A stretch of DNA of 45,747 nt from Actinomycetes bacterium (GTDB lineage Bacteria > Actinomycetota > Actinomycetes > Propionibacteriales > Propionibacteriaceae): NCBI GenBank assembly GCA_023442485.1, contig JAEZZG010000040.1, forward strand, positions 1 through 45,747, read 5' to 3'. The stretch's first letter is position 1. Every line of letters starts with the position of its first letter. The notes beneath the pieces were generated by a model. The model was not told the DNA's origin, searched no databases, and worked only from the letters and a program-made list of their open reading frames with translations. Below are positions 35,650 to 43,605 of this stretch, one piece after another. The position numbers were made by a program, and so were the translations under genes.

Positions 35650-35880
35650 TTTCTCTGCGCTCACCCCTGGCGGACACGCGGGAGCCTGGGGTGGTGCTGG
35701 GGCAAGCTGGATGTTTGCAGGGGTGATGCTGGCGGCGGCGTTTGGGACTGCCTGGGAGCTTGGGGCTGGCCTGGCGCTTGGGCACGCGGGAGCTTGGGTG
35801 GCGTCTGGGACGCGTAGGTGTCTGGAGTGATGCCTGGGGGGGGGCGCGGGGATTGGCAGGTGCCCCCACAATGACCCCGC
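35650..35880 (+). repeat. Degenerate G-rich repeat tract between dhaK and dhaM
   Basis: The tract is built of variants of GGGAGCTTGGG, GCTTGGG and GGCCTGG. CACGCGGGAGC occurs exactly at 35675 and 35783. It has strong G-over-C strand asymmetry and no believable gene on either strand; apparent frames are Pro- or Gly-rich low-complexity sequence. It lies where dhaL would normally be. The remaining spacer to 35991 contains the Shine-Dalgarno sequence of the next gene (GGAAAGGA). Confidence 0.6.
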
Positions 35881-35991
35881 AACCCATCAAAACAAGTCAC
35901 CTGATCACTTGGCAGACCGCATGGGCTCATCCCCAACCGGGCCAGACTGCACCGGGTACGCTTACCTCCAGATACTTAGGAAAGGACATCA

Positions 35992-38451
35992 ATGATCGGC
36001 ATCGTGGTGGTTTCGCATAGTTATCAACTAGGCCACGCTGCGGTGGCCCTGGCTAGCGAGATGATTCCTGCAGATGCCAGACCTGCTATTGCCGTGGCTG
36101 CCGGACTAGACGAAGAGACTTTCGGCACCGACGCGATGGCGATCATGGATGCGATCTTAGAGGTGGATTCCGGCGACGGTGTTCTCGTGCTGATGGATCT
36201 CGGGTCAGCAATCTTGTCTGCTGAAACTGCTCTAGAGTTTCTCGACGATGACCTAGTTGCGCGTGTCAAACTCTCCACCGCCCCGCTGGTAGAGGGGCTG
36301 GTCGCTGCGGTCGTCACGGCATCAACTGGGGCGTCTGTCGCCGAGTGTGACGCCGAAGCCGTCTCCGGTCTCGGCGCAAAATCGGAGCATCTGGGGACGA
36401 ACGACGGCGGCGAGGGTTACGCGGACGTCGAGGACGGGGTGAGCGCCGAGGCCACCATCACTGCCGAGGGCGAGGCCGGGGAACCATCCGCGCGTTTTTC
36501 CACGACGATTGCCAACCCCCACGGGCTACACGCCCGTCCGGCGGCCACCCTTGTGGCCGGGCTGCGCGGCCTAGACGCCACCGTCAGCGCACGCAACACC
36601 ACCACCGGACGCGGCCCAGTCCCGGCATCATCACTGACCAAGATTGCCTCCTTAGGGCTGCGCTGCGGTGACGTCCTCGAGGTCGAGGCGACGGGGATCG
36701 ACCGCGACGCCGCTATCGAGGCCGTGCGACAGATGGCAGCCAATCACTTCGGCGAATCCCTTGACGGCGGCGCGACAGTCGAAGCCGAAGGCATCCTCTC
36801 ATCCCAACCTCAGCAAACCCCGTCGCCGGACCTCGACGGCGCCAGCGCCGTGGCTGCCCAGCCCGGCCCGGTTGCGGTGTCAACCGGTGATCAGATCGTC
36901 ATCGGTGAGGTATTCCGGCTGAACACCGAGATCAACCTCGATCACTATTGCGCCGAAGACCCCGATACCGAGGTCGCCCGCTTCAACACCGCAGTCGAAG
37001 CCGTGGCCGATAATCTCGCTCAGCAGTCCACAACAGCTACCCGCCTCGGCAATCACAAGGACGCCGCAATCCTCGATGCCCAGCAGCTCATGTTGGCAGA
37101 CCCGCATCAACTCGACTCAATCCGAGAGGCGATCCTATCCGGCAAAGACGCCGTCGGCGCCGTTGACGAGGCGTATTCAGCAGCTTCCGCCGAATTCAAC
37201 TCCTTATCTGATCCTTATTTGCGACAACGCGGTGAAGATATTCGGTCCCTGCGTCGCCTCCTCTTGGCTTATCTACTAGGCCTGGAACTCGAGACTCGAC
37301 CAGACTACGGGCATGTCTTGGTCATCGATGAGCTGGACGCCACCACTGCGGCCCAACTGGACCCATCCATCTGTCAAGGAGTGGTCACCGTCAAGGGTGG
37401 GGCGACCGGGCATGGCGCGATCATTGCGAATTCGCGCGGAGTCCCCGTTCTGTTGAGCCCCGCCGGTGCTGCAGACTTGGCCACCGGTGACAGGCTGGCT
37501 TTTGACCCACGCACCCAGACGATGTGGGTCTCCCCCGATGATTCCCTGGTTGAGCGCTTGCGCCAACAATCCATCGAGCGCGAACGCAGCACCCAGGTCG
37601 CCATGGCTAGGGCCCATGAGCCAGCGATCACCACTGATGGAGTAGTGGTGAAGGTTGAGGCCAATATCGGTGTCATTGATGATGCGCGGGTTGGCGCCGA
37701 TCAAGGAGCCGAGGGTTCTGGGGTGGTGCGCACCGAGGTACTCTTCAGCCACTACACCACCGCTCCTTCCGCAGACGAACAGGCGCGTGCATTTATCGAG
37801 TTGGGGAGGCTGCTGGATCCGCACCCGATCACGATCCGCACCTGGGATGTCGGCGGGGATAAGTCTCTGCCTTTCTTCCCCGGCCTCGACGAGCAGAACC
37901 CCTTCCTGGGTGAACGCGGGATCAGGATGATGAAGCGGGTCCCCGAGCTTTTCGGCACTCAGTTGCGGGCGATCTGCCGGGCGGCAGACCAGGTTGCGGT
38001 TCGGGTGATGTTCCCGATGGTGACCGAGCCAGACGAAGTCCGGTGGGCTTTGTCTGTTCTTGACCAAGCCAAGTTGGACACCGGATTTTCTGGACGTCTC
38101 CAGGTCGGGATCATGGTTGAGGTCCCGGCAGTGGCCCTGAGAATCGGCGAATTTGAGGAACTGGTGGATTTCGTCTCGATCGGGACGAATGATCTGGCTC
38201 AATATGTATCCGCTAGTGACCGTGGTAATGCTGCCGTGTCACACCTGGCCTGGGCATCCCCGGCCTTGTTGTCTTTGATTGAGCAGACGGCGTCTGGTAT
38301 GGGAGAGAAGCCGGTGGCGGTGTGCGGAGATTTAGCGTCGTCAATGACGGCGATTGCAGATCTGGTGAGCCGTGGGGTCACCGAGCTGAGCGTTCGGCCC
38401 CCGCTGGTGCCGCTGATCAAACAGGCAGTGCGGGAGTGTTCGGCTAATTAG
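35992..38451 (+). CDS. dhaM: DhaM-HPr-Enzyme I fusion phosphotransferase
   Basis: Multidomain PTS protein that passes phosphate from PEP toward the dihydroxyacetone kinase. Domains in order: EIIA/DhaM (about 1-130) with H9 in VVSHSYQLGHA; a low-complexity linker; HPr (about 165-255) with H180 in NPHGLHARPA; then Enzyme I (about 295-819) with the phospho-histidine H474 in GGATGHGAIIANSRG, the PEP-site GTNDLAQY and C778 in VCGDLAS. E. coli DhaM carries only the N-terminal part of Enzyme I; here Enzyme I appears complete, so one chain could do the whole PEP-to-EIIA relay. GGAAAGGA precedes the ATG. The phosphate acceptor DhaL is not encoded nearby. Confidence 0.93.
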   Translation: MIGIVVVSHSYQLGHAAVALASEMIPADARPAIAVAAGLDEETFGTDAMAIMDAILEVDSGDGVLVLMDLGSAILSAETALEFLDDDLVARVKLSTAPLVEGLVAAVVTASTGASVAECDAEAVSGLGAKSEHLGTNDGGEGYADVEDGVSAEATITAEGEAGEPSARFSTTIANPHGLHARPAATLVAGLRGLDATVSARNTTTGRGPVPASSLTKIASLGLRCGDVLEVEATGIDRDAAIEAVRQMAANHFGESLDGGATVEAEGILSSQPQQTPSPDLDGASAVAAQPGPVAVSTGDQIVIGEVFRLNTEINLDHYCAEDPDTEVARFNTAVEAVADNLAQQSTTATRLGNHKDAAILDAQQLMLADPHQLDSIREAILSGKDAVGAVDEAYSAASAEFNSLSDPYLRQRGEDIRSLRRLLLAYLLGLELETRPDYGHVLVIDELDATTAAQLDPSICQGVVTVKGGATGHGAIIANSRGVPVLLSPAGAADLATGDRLAFDPRTQTMWVSPDDSLVERLRQQSIERERSTQVAMARAHEPAITTDGVVVKVEANIGVIDDARVGADQGAEGSGVVRTEVLFSHYTTAPSADEQARAFIELGRLLDPHPITIRTWDVGGDKSLPFFPGLDEQNPFLGERGIRMMKRVPELFGTQLRAICRAADQVAVRVMFPMVTEPDEVRWALSVLDQAKLDTGFSGRLQVGIMVEVPAVALRIGEFEELVDFVSIGTNDLAQYVSASDRGNAAVSHLAWASPALLSLIEQTASGMGEKPVAVCGDLASSMTAIADLVSRGVTELSVRPPLVPLIKQAVRECSAN

Positions 38452-38588
38452 GTGAGGTCACGCGGTCGGACCTAGCCCTCACCCAGGCCGAGCCCACCCC
38501 GGCCCATACCCCACCGGCCCACACTCGACCGGCTCTAACCGCATCCAGCGCACACTCGCACCGACCGCACCAGGCTCAAGCCTTATCC

Positions 38589-38612
38589 ACACCAGGCCCC
38601 ACACCAGGCCCC
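38589..38612 (+). repeat. 12-bp tandem duplication
   Basis: ACACCAGGCCCC occurs twice in a row within the C-rich spacer between the DhaM fusion and the deaminase gene (38452-38632). Nothing else was recognised in this convergent spacer. Confidence 0.6.
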
Positions 38613-38632
38613 ACACCCGTCAGAGTCAAACC

Positions 38633-39115
38633 CTAAGAACGAACACGGTTTCGGGGCTGGACGCCGAAGTCAACGATTTCGTCGCCGAGAAGTTCCCCTT
38701 CGGGCCACACCGCCCGCACGATTCCAGCAGCCGCCAGAGCCTTGCGACATCCTGGACATGGCTCATCGGTGATGTAGGCGGTGGCGCCTTTGGTGTCGCG
38801 GGTGGAGAAGAGCAGCGCGTTGACTTCAGCGTGGATCGCGATGCAAAAACCTGGGGTGCCTGGGCGGTCGTAGTCTCCTAAACCAGGAACTTGGTCATAG
38901 CTAAGGTTTCCGCGCGGACAAGCCCCCTCTAAACAGTCCGGACGCCCGGGCGCAGCTCCGTTATATCCGGTAGCAATGATGCGGTGTTCGTGGACCAGGA
39001 CGGCACCCACCTGGCGACGGCTACATTTCGCTCGTAGTGACACGGCGTCTGCAATTGTCAAGAAATATTCGTCCCAGCTCGGGACGACCCTGGGCTCGCC
39101 CTCTGTGATCGGCAT
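38633..39115 (-). CDS. Deoxycytidylate (dCMP) deaminase family protein
   Basis: Zinc-dependent deaminase, probably dCMP to dUMP for dTTP supply. H95 and E97 in IHAEVNALL and C120/C123 in EPCPGCRKAL form the zinc site and proton shuttle. VGAVLVHEHRIIATGYNGAAPG is the usual N-terminal block of the ComEB/dCMP deaminase group. The 160 residues fit. The ATG has AAGGAGG 4 nt upstream. It ends the - strand group and follows the cation transporter by 12 nt. A ComEB-like competence protein of unknown role is the alternative. Confidence 0.88.
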   Translation of the reverse strand: MPITEGEPRVVPSWDEYFLTIADAVSLRAKCSRRQVGAVLVHEHRIIATGYNGAAPGRPDCLEGACPRGNLSYDQVPGLGDYDRPGTPGFCIAIHAEVNALLFSTRDTKGATAYITDEPCPGCRKALAAAGIVRAVWPEGELLGDEIVDFGVQPRNRVRS

Positions 39116-39127
39116 GATGCCTCCTTC

Positions 39128-40243
39128 TTAGATCAGAATATCCTCATAGGACGCCGGATCCTCGATGGGTTCCACATGGCACAGTACCCGCAGATCTGGG
39201 TATTCATCAGTCAAAGCCGCCGTGATCTTCTCAACCAAGTCGTGCGAGACTTGCACCGACCATTCCCCAGGCATGAGCAGGTGAAATTCCAAGAAACGCC
39301 GGTTGCCGGATTCGCGGGTGCGCACGGCATGGTAGATGACCTGGTCGGTGACGAACCTGTCCAAGATAGCGTGCAGGGAAGCGACGTCCTCGGCGGGCAA
39401 GGCAATATCCATCAATCCCTCGGAGGACTCTTTGAGTAGCTTCGCCCCCGTCCACAAGATGTTGAGGCCAGCGATGAAGGCCACGATGGGGTCGAGGCGC
39501 TCGATTCCCGTAACCCACACCAACACCACGCCGATGAGTACCGCGACGGAGGTGATCACGTCGGTCATCAAATGCTTCCCATCAGCGACCAGGGTCGAGG
39601 ACCGATGCTGTCGTCCGGCACGAATCAAGATGACCGCGACGACACAGTTCAAGACACCGGCCAAGATAGAGATTCCAATACCTATCCCAAGGTGACCCAG
39701 CGGGCGAGGGTTGAAGAACCTCTCGACCGAGGAGTAGAGGATGATGCCTGCAGCCAGGAAGATCATGGTGCCTTCACTCATTGCAGAGAAGTATTCGGCC
39801 TTGGAGTGGCCAAAATGATGGTTCGAGTCAGGCGGGCGAATCGCCACTTTGAGCGCGATCAGGGCCACCACGGCTGCGGCCACGTTGACCAGGGATTCGG
39901 CTGCGTCGGACAGGAGCGACACCGAGCCTGTGACTAACCAAGCCACCGTCTTCATCGCGATGATGACCAGTGACGTGAGGATGGATAGCCAGGCGAAGCG
40001 AGATAGATCCTGGGGCGGGGCAAAGCGGGAGGTCGCCGATAAGGCCTCGACCAGTTCAGAGTCAGGCGCGCAACCGGGCAGACCGGCAGTACCCGATTGG
40101 TCTCCACCTGCAGAGCTGGCCTCGGCGGCAGAACTCGTTTCGTCGACCGGGGCCGATACATCGTCCTTGACTGATGGACCGGTGTCTGAGAGGTCACCTA
40201 GCTGTTGGGCCTTCTGCTCGTTGGCATTCTTGTCTGTCTGCAC
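39128..40243 (-). CDS. Cation diffusion facilitator family transporter
   Basis: Divalent metal/proton antiporter (CDF), exporting Zn, Fe or Mn from the cytoplasm. The core has six helices. SLLSDAAESLVNVAAAV lies in TM2, HHFGHSKAEYFSAM after it, and DGKHLMTDVITSVAV in TM5 with the metal-site aspartate. A cytoplasmic C-terminal domain follows (from about residue 285) with FLEFHLLMPG. The first ~85 residues are an acidic, Ser/Ala-rich disordered extension. TM2 has SDAAE where many Zn exporters have histidine, so metal choice cannot be stated. It starts with GTG at 40243; an internal start cannot be excluded. Confidence 0.92.
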   Translation of the reverse strand: MQTDKNANEQKAQQLGDLSDTGPSVKDDVSAPVDETSSAAEASSAGGDQSGTAGLPGCAPDSELVEALSATSRFAPPQDLSRFAWLSILTSLVIIAMKTVAWLVTGSVSLLSDAAESLVNVAAAVVALIALKVAIRPPDSNHHFGHSKAEYFSAMSEGTMIFLAAGIILYSSVERFFNPRPLGHLGIGIGISILAGVLNCVVAVILIRAGRQHRSSTLVADGKHLMTDVITSVAVLIGVVLVWVTGIERLDPIVAFIAGLNILWTGAKLLKESSEGLMDIALPAEDVASLHAILDRFVTDQVIYHAVRTRESGNRRFLEFHLLMPGEWSVQVSHDLVEKITAALTDEYPDLRVLCHVEPIEDPASYEDILI

Positions 40244-40385
40244 CTGCCTATGTTGACATGGGCGAAGCAGATCACACCATTCTTGACGACAAGCGTGCGC
40301 GGTGGCCAGGCGTTGACAGACCCGTCTTGCTTCCCGATGCGCTCAGCGTCTGGGCAGGCCCTGCCACCTCGACTTAAAACGAAAA

Positions 40386-40413
40386 GGGCGCCGAACTGGT
40401 GGTTCGAGCGCCC
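40386..40413 (-). terminator. Rho-independent terminator of the HAD phosphatase gene
   Basis: On the - strand GGGCGC pairs with GCGCCC, with an inner GAAC/GTTC helix, and TTTTCGTTTT follows directly. It lies about 40 nt past the phosphatase stop and separates it from the transporter gene. Confidence 0.85.
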
Positions 40414-40453
40414 GGGGACAACAAACTATTCAACAGTTTTGGTTTCTAGGGTT

Positions 40454-41233
40454 CTAGAGGAGATCCCTTAGCTCGGCGACGGATTCGACGACGAGCGAGG
40501 GCCGATATGGCCACTTGTCAATATCCTCGCGTCGAGTAATCCCCGACAGCACCAAGACGGTGAACAGACCCGCCTCAATACCTGCAACGATGTCGGTATC
40601 CATGCGGTCGCCGACCATTGCGGTGGTCTCCGAGTGGGCCTCGATGCGGTTCATCGCGGTGCGGAACATCATCGGGTTTGGTTTACCGACGATGTAGGGT
40701 TGACGTCCGGTTGCAGCCGAGATCAGCGCGGCGACAGAGCCGGTGGCCGGGAGTGGGCCTTCTAGGCTAGGTCCGGTGGTGTCTGGATTAGTCGCGATAA
40801 ACCTGGCGCCCTTTTCAACAAAGCGAATCGCCTTGGTGATTCCCTCAAAAGAATAGGTTCTGGTCTCACCGAGAACGACGTAGTCGGGATCGGTTTCAGT
40901 CAAGATGAATCCCGCGTCGTGAAGAGCCGTGGTCAGCCCGGCTTCGCCAATGACGTAGAGGCGTGCTCCAGGCTGTTGATCAGCGAGGAAGTGTGCCGTC
41001 GCCAAGGCCGAAGTCCAGATGTTATCTTCGGGGACGACTAGCCCAGAGGCGGACAGTCTCGCCGCCAGATCCCGCTGAGTAAAGATTGAGTTATTCGTGA
41101 GCACCAGGAAGCGACAAGAGGTATCTACCCATTGCCCAATTAGATCGGCTGCACCCGAGATCATGGCGTTCTCGTGCACAAGCACTCCGTCCATGTCAGT
41201 GAGCCAACATTCGATATCACGTGGTGTACGCAT
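40454..41233 (-). CDS. HAD-IIA family hydrolase (NagD-like phosphatase)
   Basis: Cytoplasmic HAD-superfamily phosphatase, subfamily IIA with the C2B cap. Motif I is WLTDMDGVLVHENA (nucleophile D13, acid D15), motif II VLTNNS, the motif III lysine is in GKPNPMMF, and motif IV is MVGDRMDTDIVAGIEAG. The 259 residues match NagD and AraL. The ATG lies 6 nt after TAGACT on the - strand. Substrates of this group are small sugar or nucleotide phosphates, and none can be assigned here. Confidence 0.92.
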   Translation of the reverse strand: MRTPRDIECWLTDMDGVLVHENAMISGAADLIGQWVDTSCRFLVLTNNSIFTQRDLAARLSASGLVVPEDNIWTSALATAHFLADQQPGARLYVIGEAGLTTALHDAGFILTETDPDYVVLGETRTYSFEGITKAIRFVEKGARFIATNPDTTGPSLEGPLPATGSVAALISAATGRQPYIVGKPNPMMFRTAMNRIEAHSETTAMVGDRMDTDIVAGIEAGLFTVLVLSGITRREDIDKWPYRPSLVVESVAELRDLL

Positions 41234-41641
41234 GGCGCCAGTCTAGCAGTGACGCCTTCGAGACCGGAGAGTGCGCGACCTCGGTGCAGCAGAGACCACA
41301 ACGTCCCGACCGTCCCTGAAAGAAGCTCACCCTTGTCATCGATGCCTTTTGGGGAGGACGCGACCGCCTACCACCCCATGTTTGGCCAGTCAATCGCCAT
41401 TTCACTACGGCAAACGACTAATTGAAGCCGATTGCAGTCCCTACGTCTTGAGGTGTGGAATCTCAACGGGATTCTTCGATGGGGCCAGCCCCGAATCTGA
41501 TCACAAAAACTGCGCACTCCCGGCGTGGCCACTGTCGTGACGGGAGGAAATCAATAGCATGAGTCGCTGGCTGTTGTCCCTGGAAGTACGGACTTCGCTA
41601 GAAATCGTGCTCTTACCGTCCTCGATACATTTAGGAAGAAC
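41234..41641. other. HAD/mscL divergent spacer
   Basis: This 408-bp spacer has the leaderless-type box of the HAD gene at one end and the mscL Shine-Dalgarno sequence (AGGAAG) at the other. A GGGAGGA followed about 10 nt later by an ATG at 41559 opens a 66-codon frame that overlaps the first part of mscL out of frame. It could be a leader reading frame but has no recognisable product. Nothing else was seen. Confidence 0.4.
41240..41245 (-). promoter_or_regulatory. -10 element of a leaderless-type promoter (HAD gene)
   Basis: On the - strand TAGACT is followed by GGCGCC (6 nt) and the ATG at 41233. No Shine-Dalgarno sequence is present. The same TAGACTGGCG string occurs before the gene at 42775. 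Confidence 0.5.
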
Positions 41642-42043
41642 ATGCTCAAAGGTTTTCGTGATTTCATCTCGCGCGGCAATCCCATTGATATGGCTGTCGG
41701 CATCATTATCGGCACCGCTTTCACTCCGATTATCTCTGCTATCACTGATAAGGTATTGATGCCGCTGATCGGAGCGATCTTTGGCAAGCCCAACTTCGAC
41801 ACGGTCGGCCAGTTCCATCTCAACGGTGCCGTGATTCAGCCTGGAACGATCGTGACCGCAGTTATCAACTTCTTGCTGATCGCTGCCGCCTTGTACTTTT
41901 GCATCGTGGCTCCGATGAATAAGATGGCCGCCCGCAAGGCTGCCGAGGTCGCCGACGGCGCCAAGGACGAAGCCGAGGTCTCTGAAGAGGTTCAGCTTCT
42001 GTCCGATATCCGCGATCTGCTTCGCAAGGATTCTGCCGTCTAA
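41642..42043 (+). CDS. mscL: Large-conductance mechanosensitive channel MscL
   Basis: Homopentameric emergency release valve opened by membrane tension on osmotic downshock. MLKGFRDFISRGNPIDMAVG is the N-terminal amphipathic helix and start of TM1. TM1 (AVGIIIGTAFTPIISAI) and TM2 (TIVTAVINFLLIAAALYFCIV) flank a periplasmic loop of about 35 residues. A charged cytoplasmic helix, EEVQLLSDIRDLL, closes the 133 residues. AGGAAG lies 6 nt before the ATG. It is a single gene with its own terminator. Confidence 0.97.
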   Translation: MLKGFRDFISRGNPIDMAVGIIIGTAFTPIISAITDKVLMPLIGAIFGKPNFDTVGQFHLNGAVIQPGTIVTAVINFLLIAAALYFCIVAPMNKMAARKAAEVADGAKDEAEVSEEVQLLSDIRDLLRKDSAV

Positions 42044-42089
42044 TCGATTCCACTGGGGTCGATTGATTCCGGCAAGCGTAGAAACCGCA

Positions 42090-42124
42090 GAGGGTAGCTC
42101 ACGCACTTCGCTTGAGCTACCCTC
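42090..42124 (+). terminator. Terminator after mscL
   Basis: GAGGGTAGCTCA and TGAGCTACCCTC form a perfect 12-bp stem with an 11-nt loop, followed by TTCTTATT. It lies 47 nt past the mscL stop. Confidence 0.85.
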
Positions 42125-42591
42125 TTCTTATTGGAAGCACTCTCAACTGGCGCACACACCGATCATCGGTTCACCCCTATTCAAATATCCAAAGAGAATA
42201 ACTATCGAACCAAAATGGCTCTAATCCTCTTGGGGACTAATAATCGCACCGGACGTCAATAAGAGGCCGAAGAATAGACACCCCGGTTGCAGGTTAGAGC
42301 TACTACTAATCACCGCGATGTTACGGGTTGACCGGGTACTTTTGTTATAGACCAGTGGGATCAATCCCATCGTTGTTTTCGGCTCCTATTAGAACAACCG
42401 CGTACTTGAGCACATGGGTTACGCCTTGAGATATGGCGTAGTTAAATGCGAAATTCCGGTTAGTCACAGAGGTTTTGCCCATCCCTGCCGTTTCGAGTGG
42501 CTCAATACCTAGGCTGCGAGCGGTGACTCACTAGGCACACATGGGGCCAAGTCTTGGCACTAAGTCACAACCGGTTCCAGTTAAACAAAAG
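42125..42591. other. Gene-free 467-bp region with several hairpins
   Basis: It lies between two terminators facing each other and is less GC-rich than its neighbours. No coding frame was recognised. Inverted repeats include CCTCTT/AAGAGG, TGGGAT/ATCCCA, GTTGTT/AACAAC, TACGCC/GGCGTA and GCCAAG/CTTGGC. It could hold a structured RNA, but no match to RNase P, tmRNA or SRP RNA signatures was found. Confidence 0.4.
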
Positions 42592-42611
42592 ACCGGGACT
42601 TGCGTCCCGGT
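42592..42611 (-). terminator. Terminator of tRNA-Lys
   Basis: ACCGGGAC and GTCCCGGT form an 8-bp stem with a 4-nt loop. On the - strand it is followed by CTTTTGTTT. It begins 8 nt after the tRNA 3' end. Confidence 0.85.
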
Positions 42612-42619
42612 TTCCTTCG

Positions 42620-42692
42620 TACCCCCAGTGGGACTCGAACCCACGACCCAAGGATTAAAAGTCCCTTGCTCTGCCAGCTGAGCTATGGAGGC
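42620..42692 (-). tRNA. tRNA-Lys (anticodon UUU)
   Basis: A 73-nt cloverleaf on the - strand. Acceptor GCCTCCA/TGGGGGT (with two wobble pairs), D arm GCTC/GAGC, anticodon stem AGGGA/TCCTT around the loop CTTTTAA (anticodon TTT), T arm GTGGG TTCGAGT CCCAC, discriminator A. CCA is not encoded. It reads lysine AAA and AAG codons. It is a single tRNA with its own terminator. Confidence 0.95.
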
Positions 42693-42762
42693 GCCGGATC
42701 AATGATAGACGGTTTTGCGGTTCTTCGCACTTTTCTGCTTCGGCTGTCTTCAACACCCTGGC

Positions 42763-42768
42763 TAGACT
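42763..42768 (+). promoter_or_regulatory. -10 element of a leaderless-type promoter (GroEL-like protein gene)
   Basis: TAGACT is followed by GGCGGC (6 nt) and the GTG at 42775. It supports GTG 42775 rather than ATG 42790 as the start. No Shine-Dalgarno sequence is present. Confidence 0.5.
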
Positions 42769-42774
42769 GGCGGC

Positions 42775-43605
42775 GTGTGGAGCGAGACGATGACAGGATT
42801 CGTGGGGATTCTCCTCGTTGGAGCCGCTTTCTTAGCTATCGCGATCTGGCTTGATGTCCGTAGTACCCGCCGTCTGCGCAATCATGGCGCAGACGAAAAC
42901 CCTGGGCGTCTGGGAGGCGCCGATCACCTAGGCCCAACCTCAACTGGCTCTAGTACTCCATCGACGGGCAGTCGATACCCGGGTGAATCACCGGGGACCG
43001 GCCACCGAGCCACCGTCTTTGATCCAGGGCTTGCGATGACGCTGAGCAGTCAGAATCCGCATGCCTTGGGCGCTGACGTCACAGGTGAAGCGGGCAGGAC
43101 CCTCTCACAGAGTTGGTCGATCGGAGAGTTGATGCGTCAGCCGATTCCGTTATTGGAGCGCGAAGAAGTTGAAAGCTGCGATCTGCCAACCTCCGCTTTC
43201 TTAGCGGACCCACTCTTTGCAAACACCGCCTCTCGACGCTGCTTCCTCGAAGACGTCCGCATACTGGCCTGCCGAGGAAACATCACCCACAGCAGAGAAC
43301 TCTTGCCCGCACTCTCACTGAGTTCGCAGACAGGTGTGCCGGTTGCGGTGTTTGCGTGCGAGTTTTCTTCCGACGTCATCAAAGATTTGGTCGCGAATCG
43401 GCTAGCCGGCACCGCCACGGTAGTCGCGTTGAGGGCAGAGCCTGAGGTTATTGATGATATTGCTGCCCAAACCTCAGCAACTATATGCTCGCCATCCCAG
43501 TTGAGATCAGGTTGGGTTGACGATTCCACCTGGGGCAGGTGTGACAATCTGATCGCCTCAGAAACCGGGTCAAGTCTGGGCAACTTAGCCCCGACAAGCC
43601 ACTAG
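42775..43605 (+). CDS. Membrane-anchored protein with GroEL apical-domain-like region
   Basis: No named family is known to me. The 276 residues have an N-terminal transmembrane helix (about 8-26), a Gly/Ser/Pro/Thr linker (about 38-80) and a C-terminal domain. Residues about 144-239 align by eye with the chaperonin apical domain: LFANTASRRCFLEDVRILAC with YFIN...ELESPFILLAD, SRELLPALSLSSQTGVPVAVFA with [22 protein letters not shown], and VIKDLVANRLAGTATVVAL with ALATLVVNTMRGIVKVAAV. The PGFGDRRKAML helix of GroEL is missing, replaced by a short AEPEVI turn, and there is no ATP-binding equatorial domain. It cannot be a full chaperonin. A substrate-holding or scaffold role is possible but inferred. 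It starts at GTG 42775. Confidence 0.6.
   Translation: MWSETMTGFVGILLVGAAFLAIAIWLDVRSTRRLRNHGADENPGRLGGADHLGPTSTGSSTPSTGSRYPGESPGTGHRATVFDPGLAMTLSSQNPHALGADVTGEAGRTLSQSWSIGELMRQPIPLLEREEVESCDLPTSAFLADPLFANTASRRCFLEDVRILACRGNITHSRELLPALSLSSQTGVPVAVFACEFSSDVIKDLVANRLAGTATVVALRAEPEVIDDIAAQTSATICSPSQLRSGWVDDSTWGRCDNLIASETGSSLGNLAPTSH

Noticed and set aside
35575..35936. Pro-rich - strand frames between dhaK and dhaM as a possible dhaL remnant
   Set aside because: They are low-complexity translations of the repeat tract; no DhaL motif such as GDGDHG is present on either strand.
41559..41759. 66-codon frame starting upstream of and overlapping mscL
   Set aside because: It has a fair Shine-Dalgarno sequence, but most of it lies inside mscL out of frame and the product is low-complexity Leu/Ser. 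It is not called as a gene.
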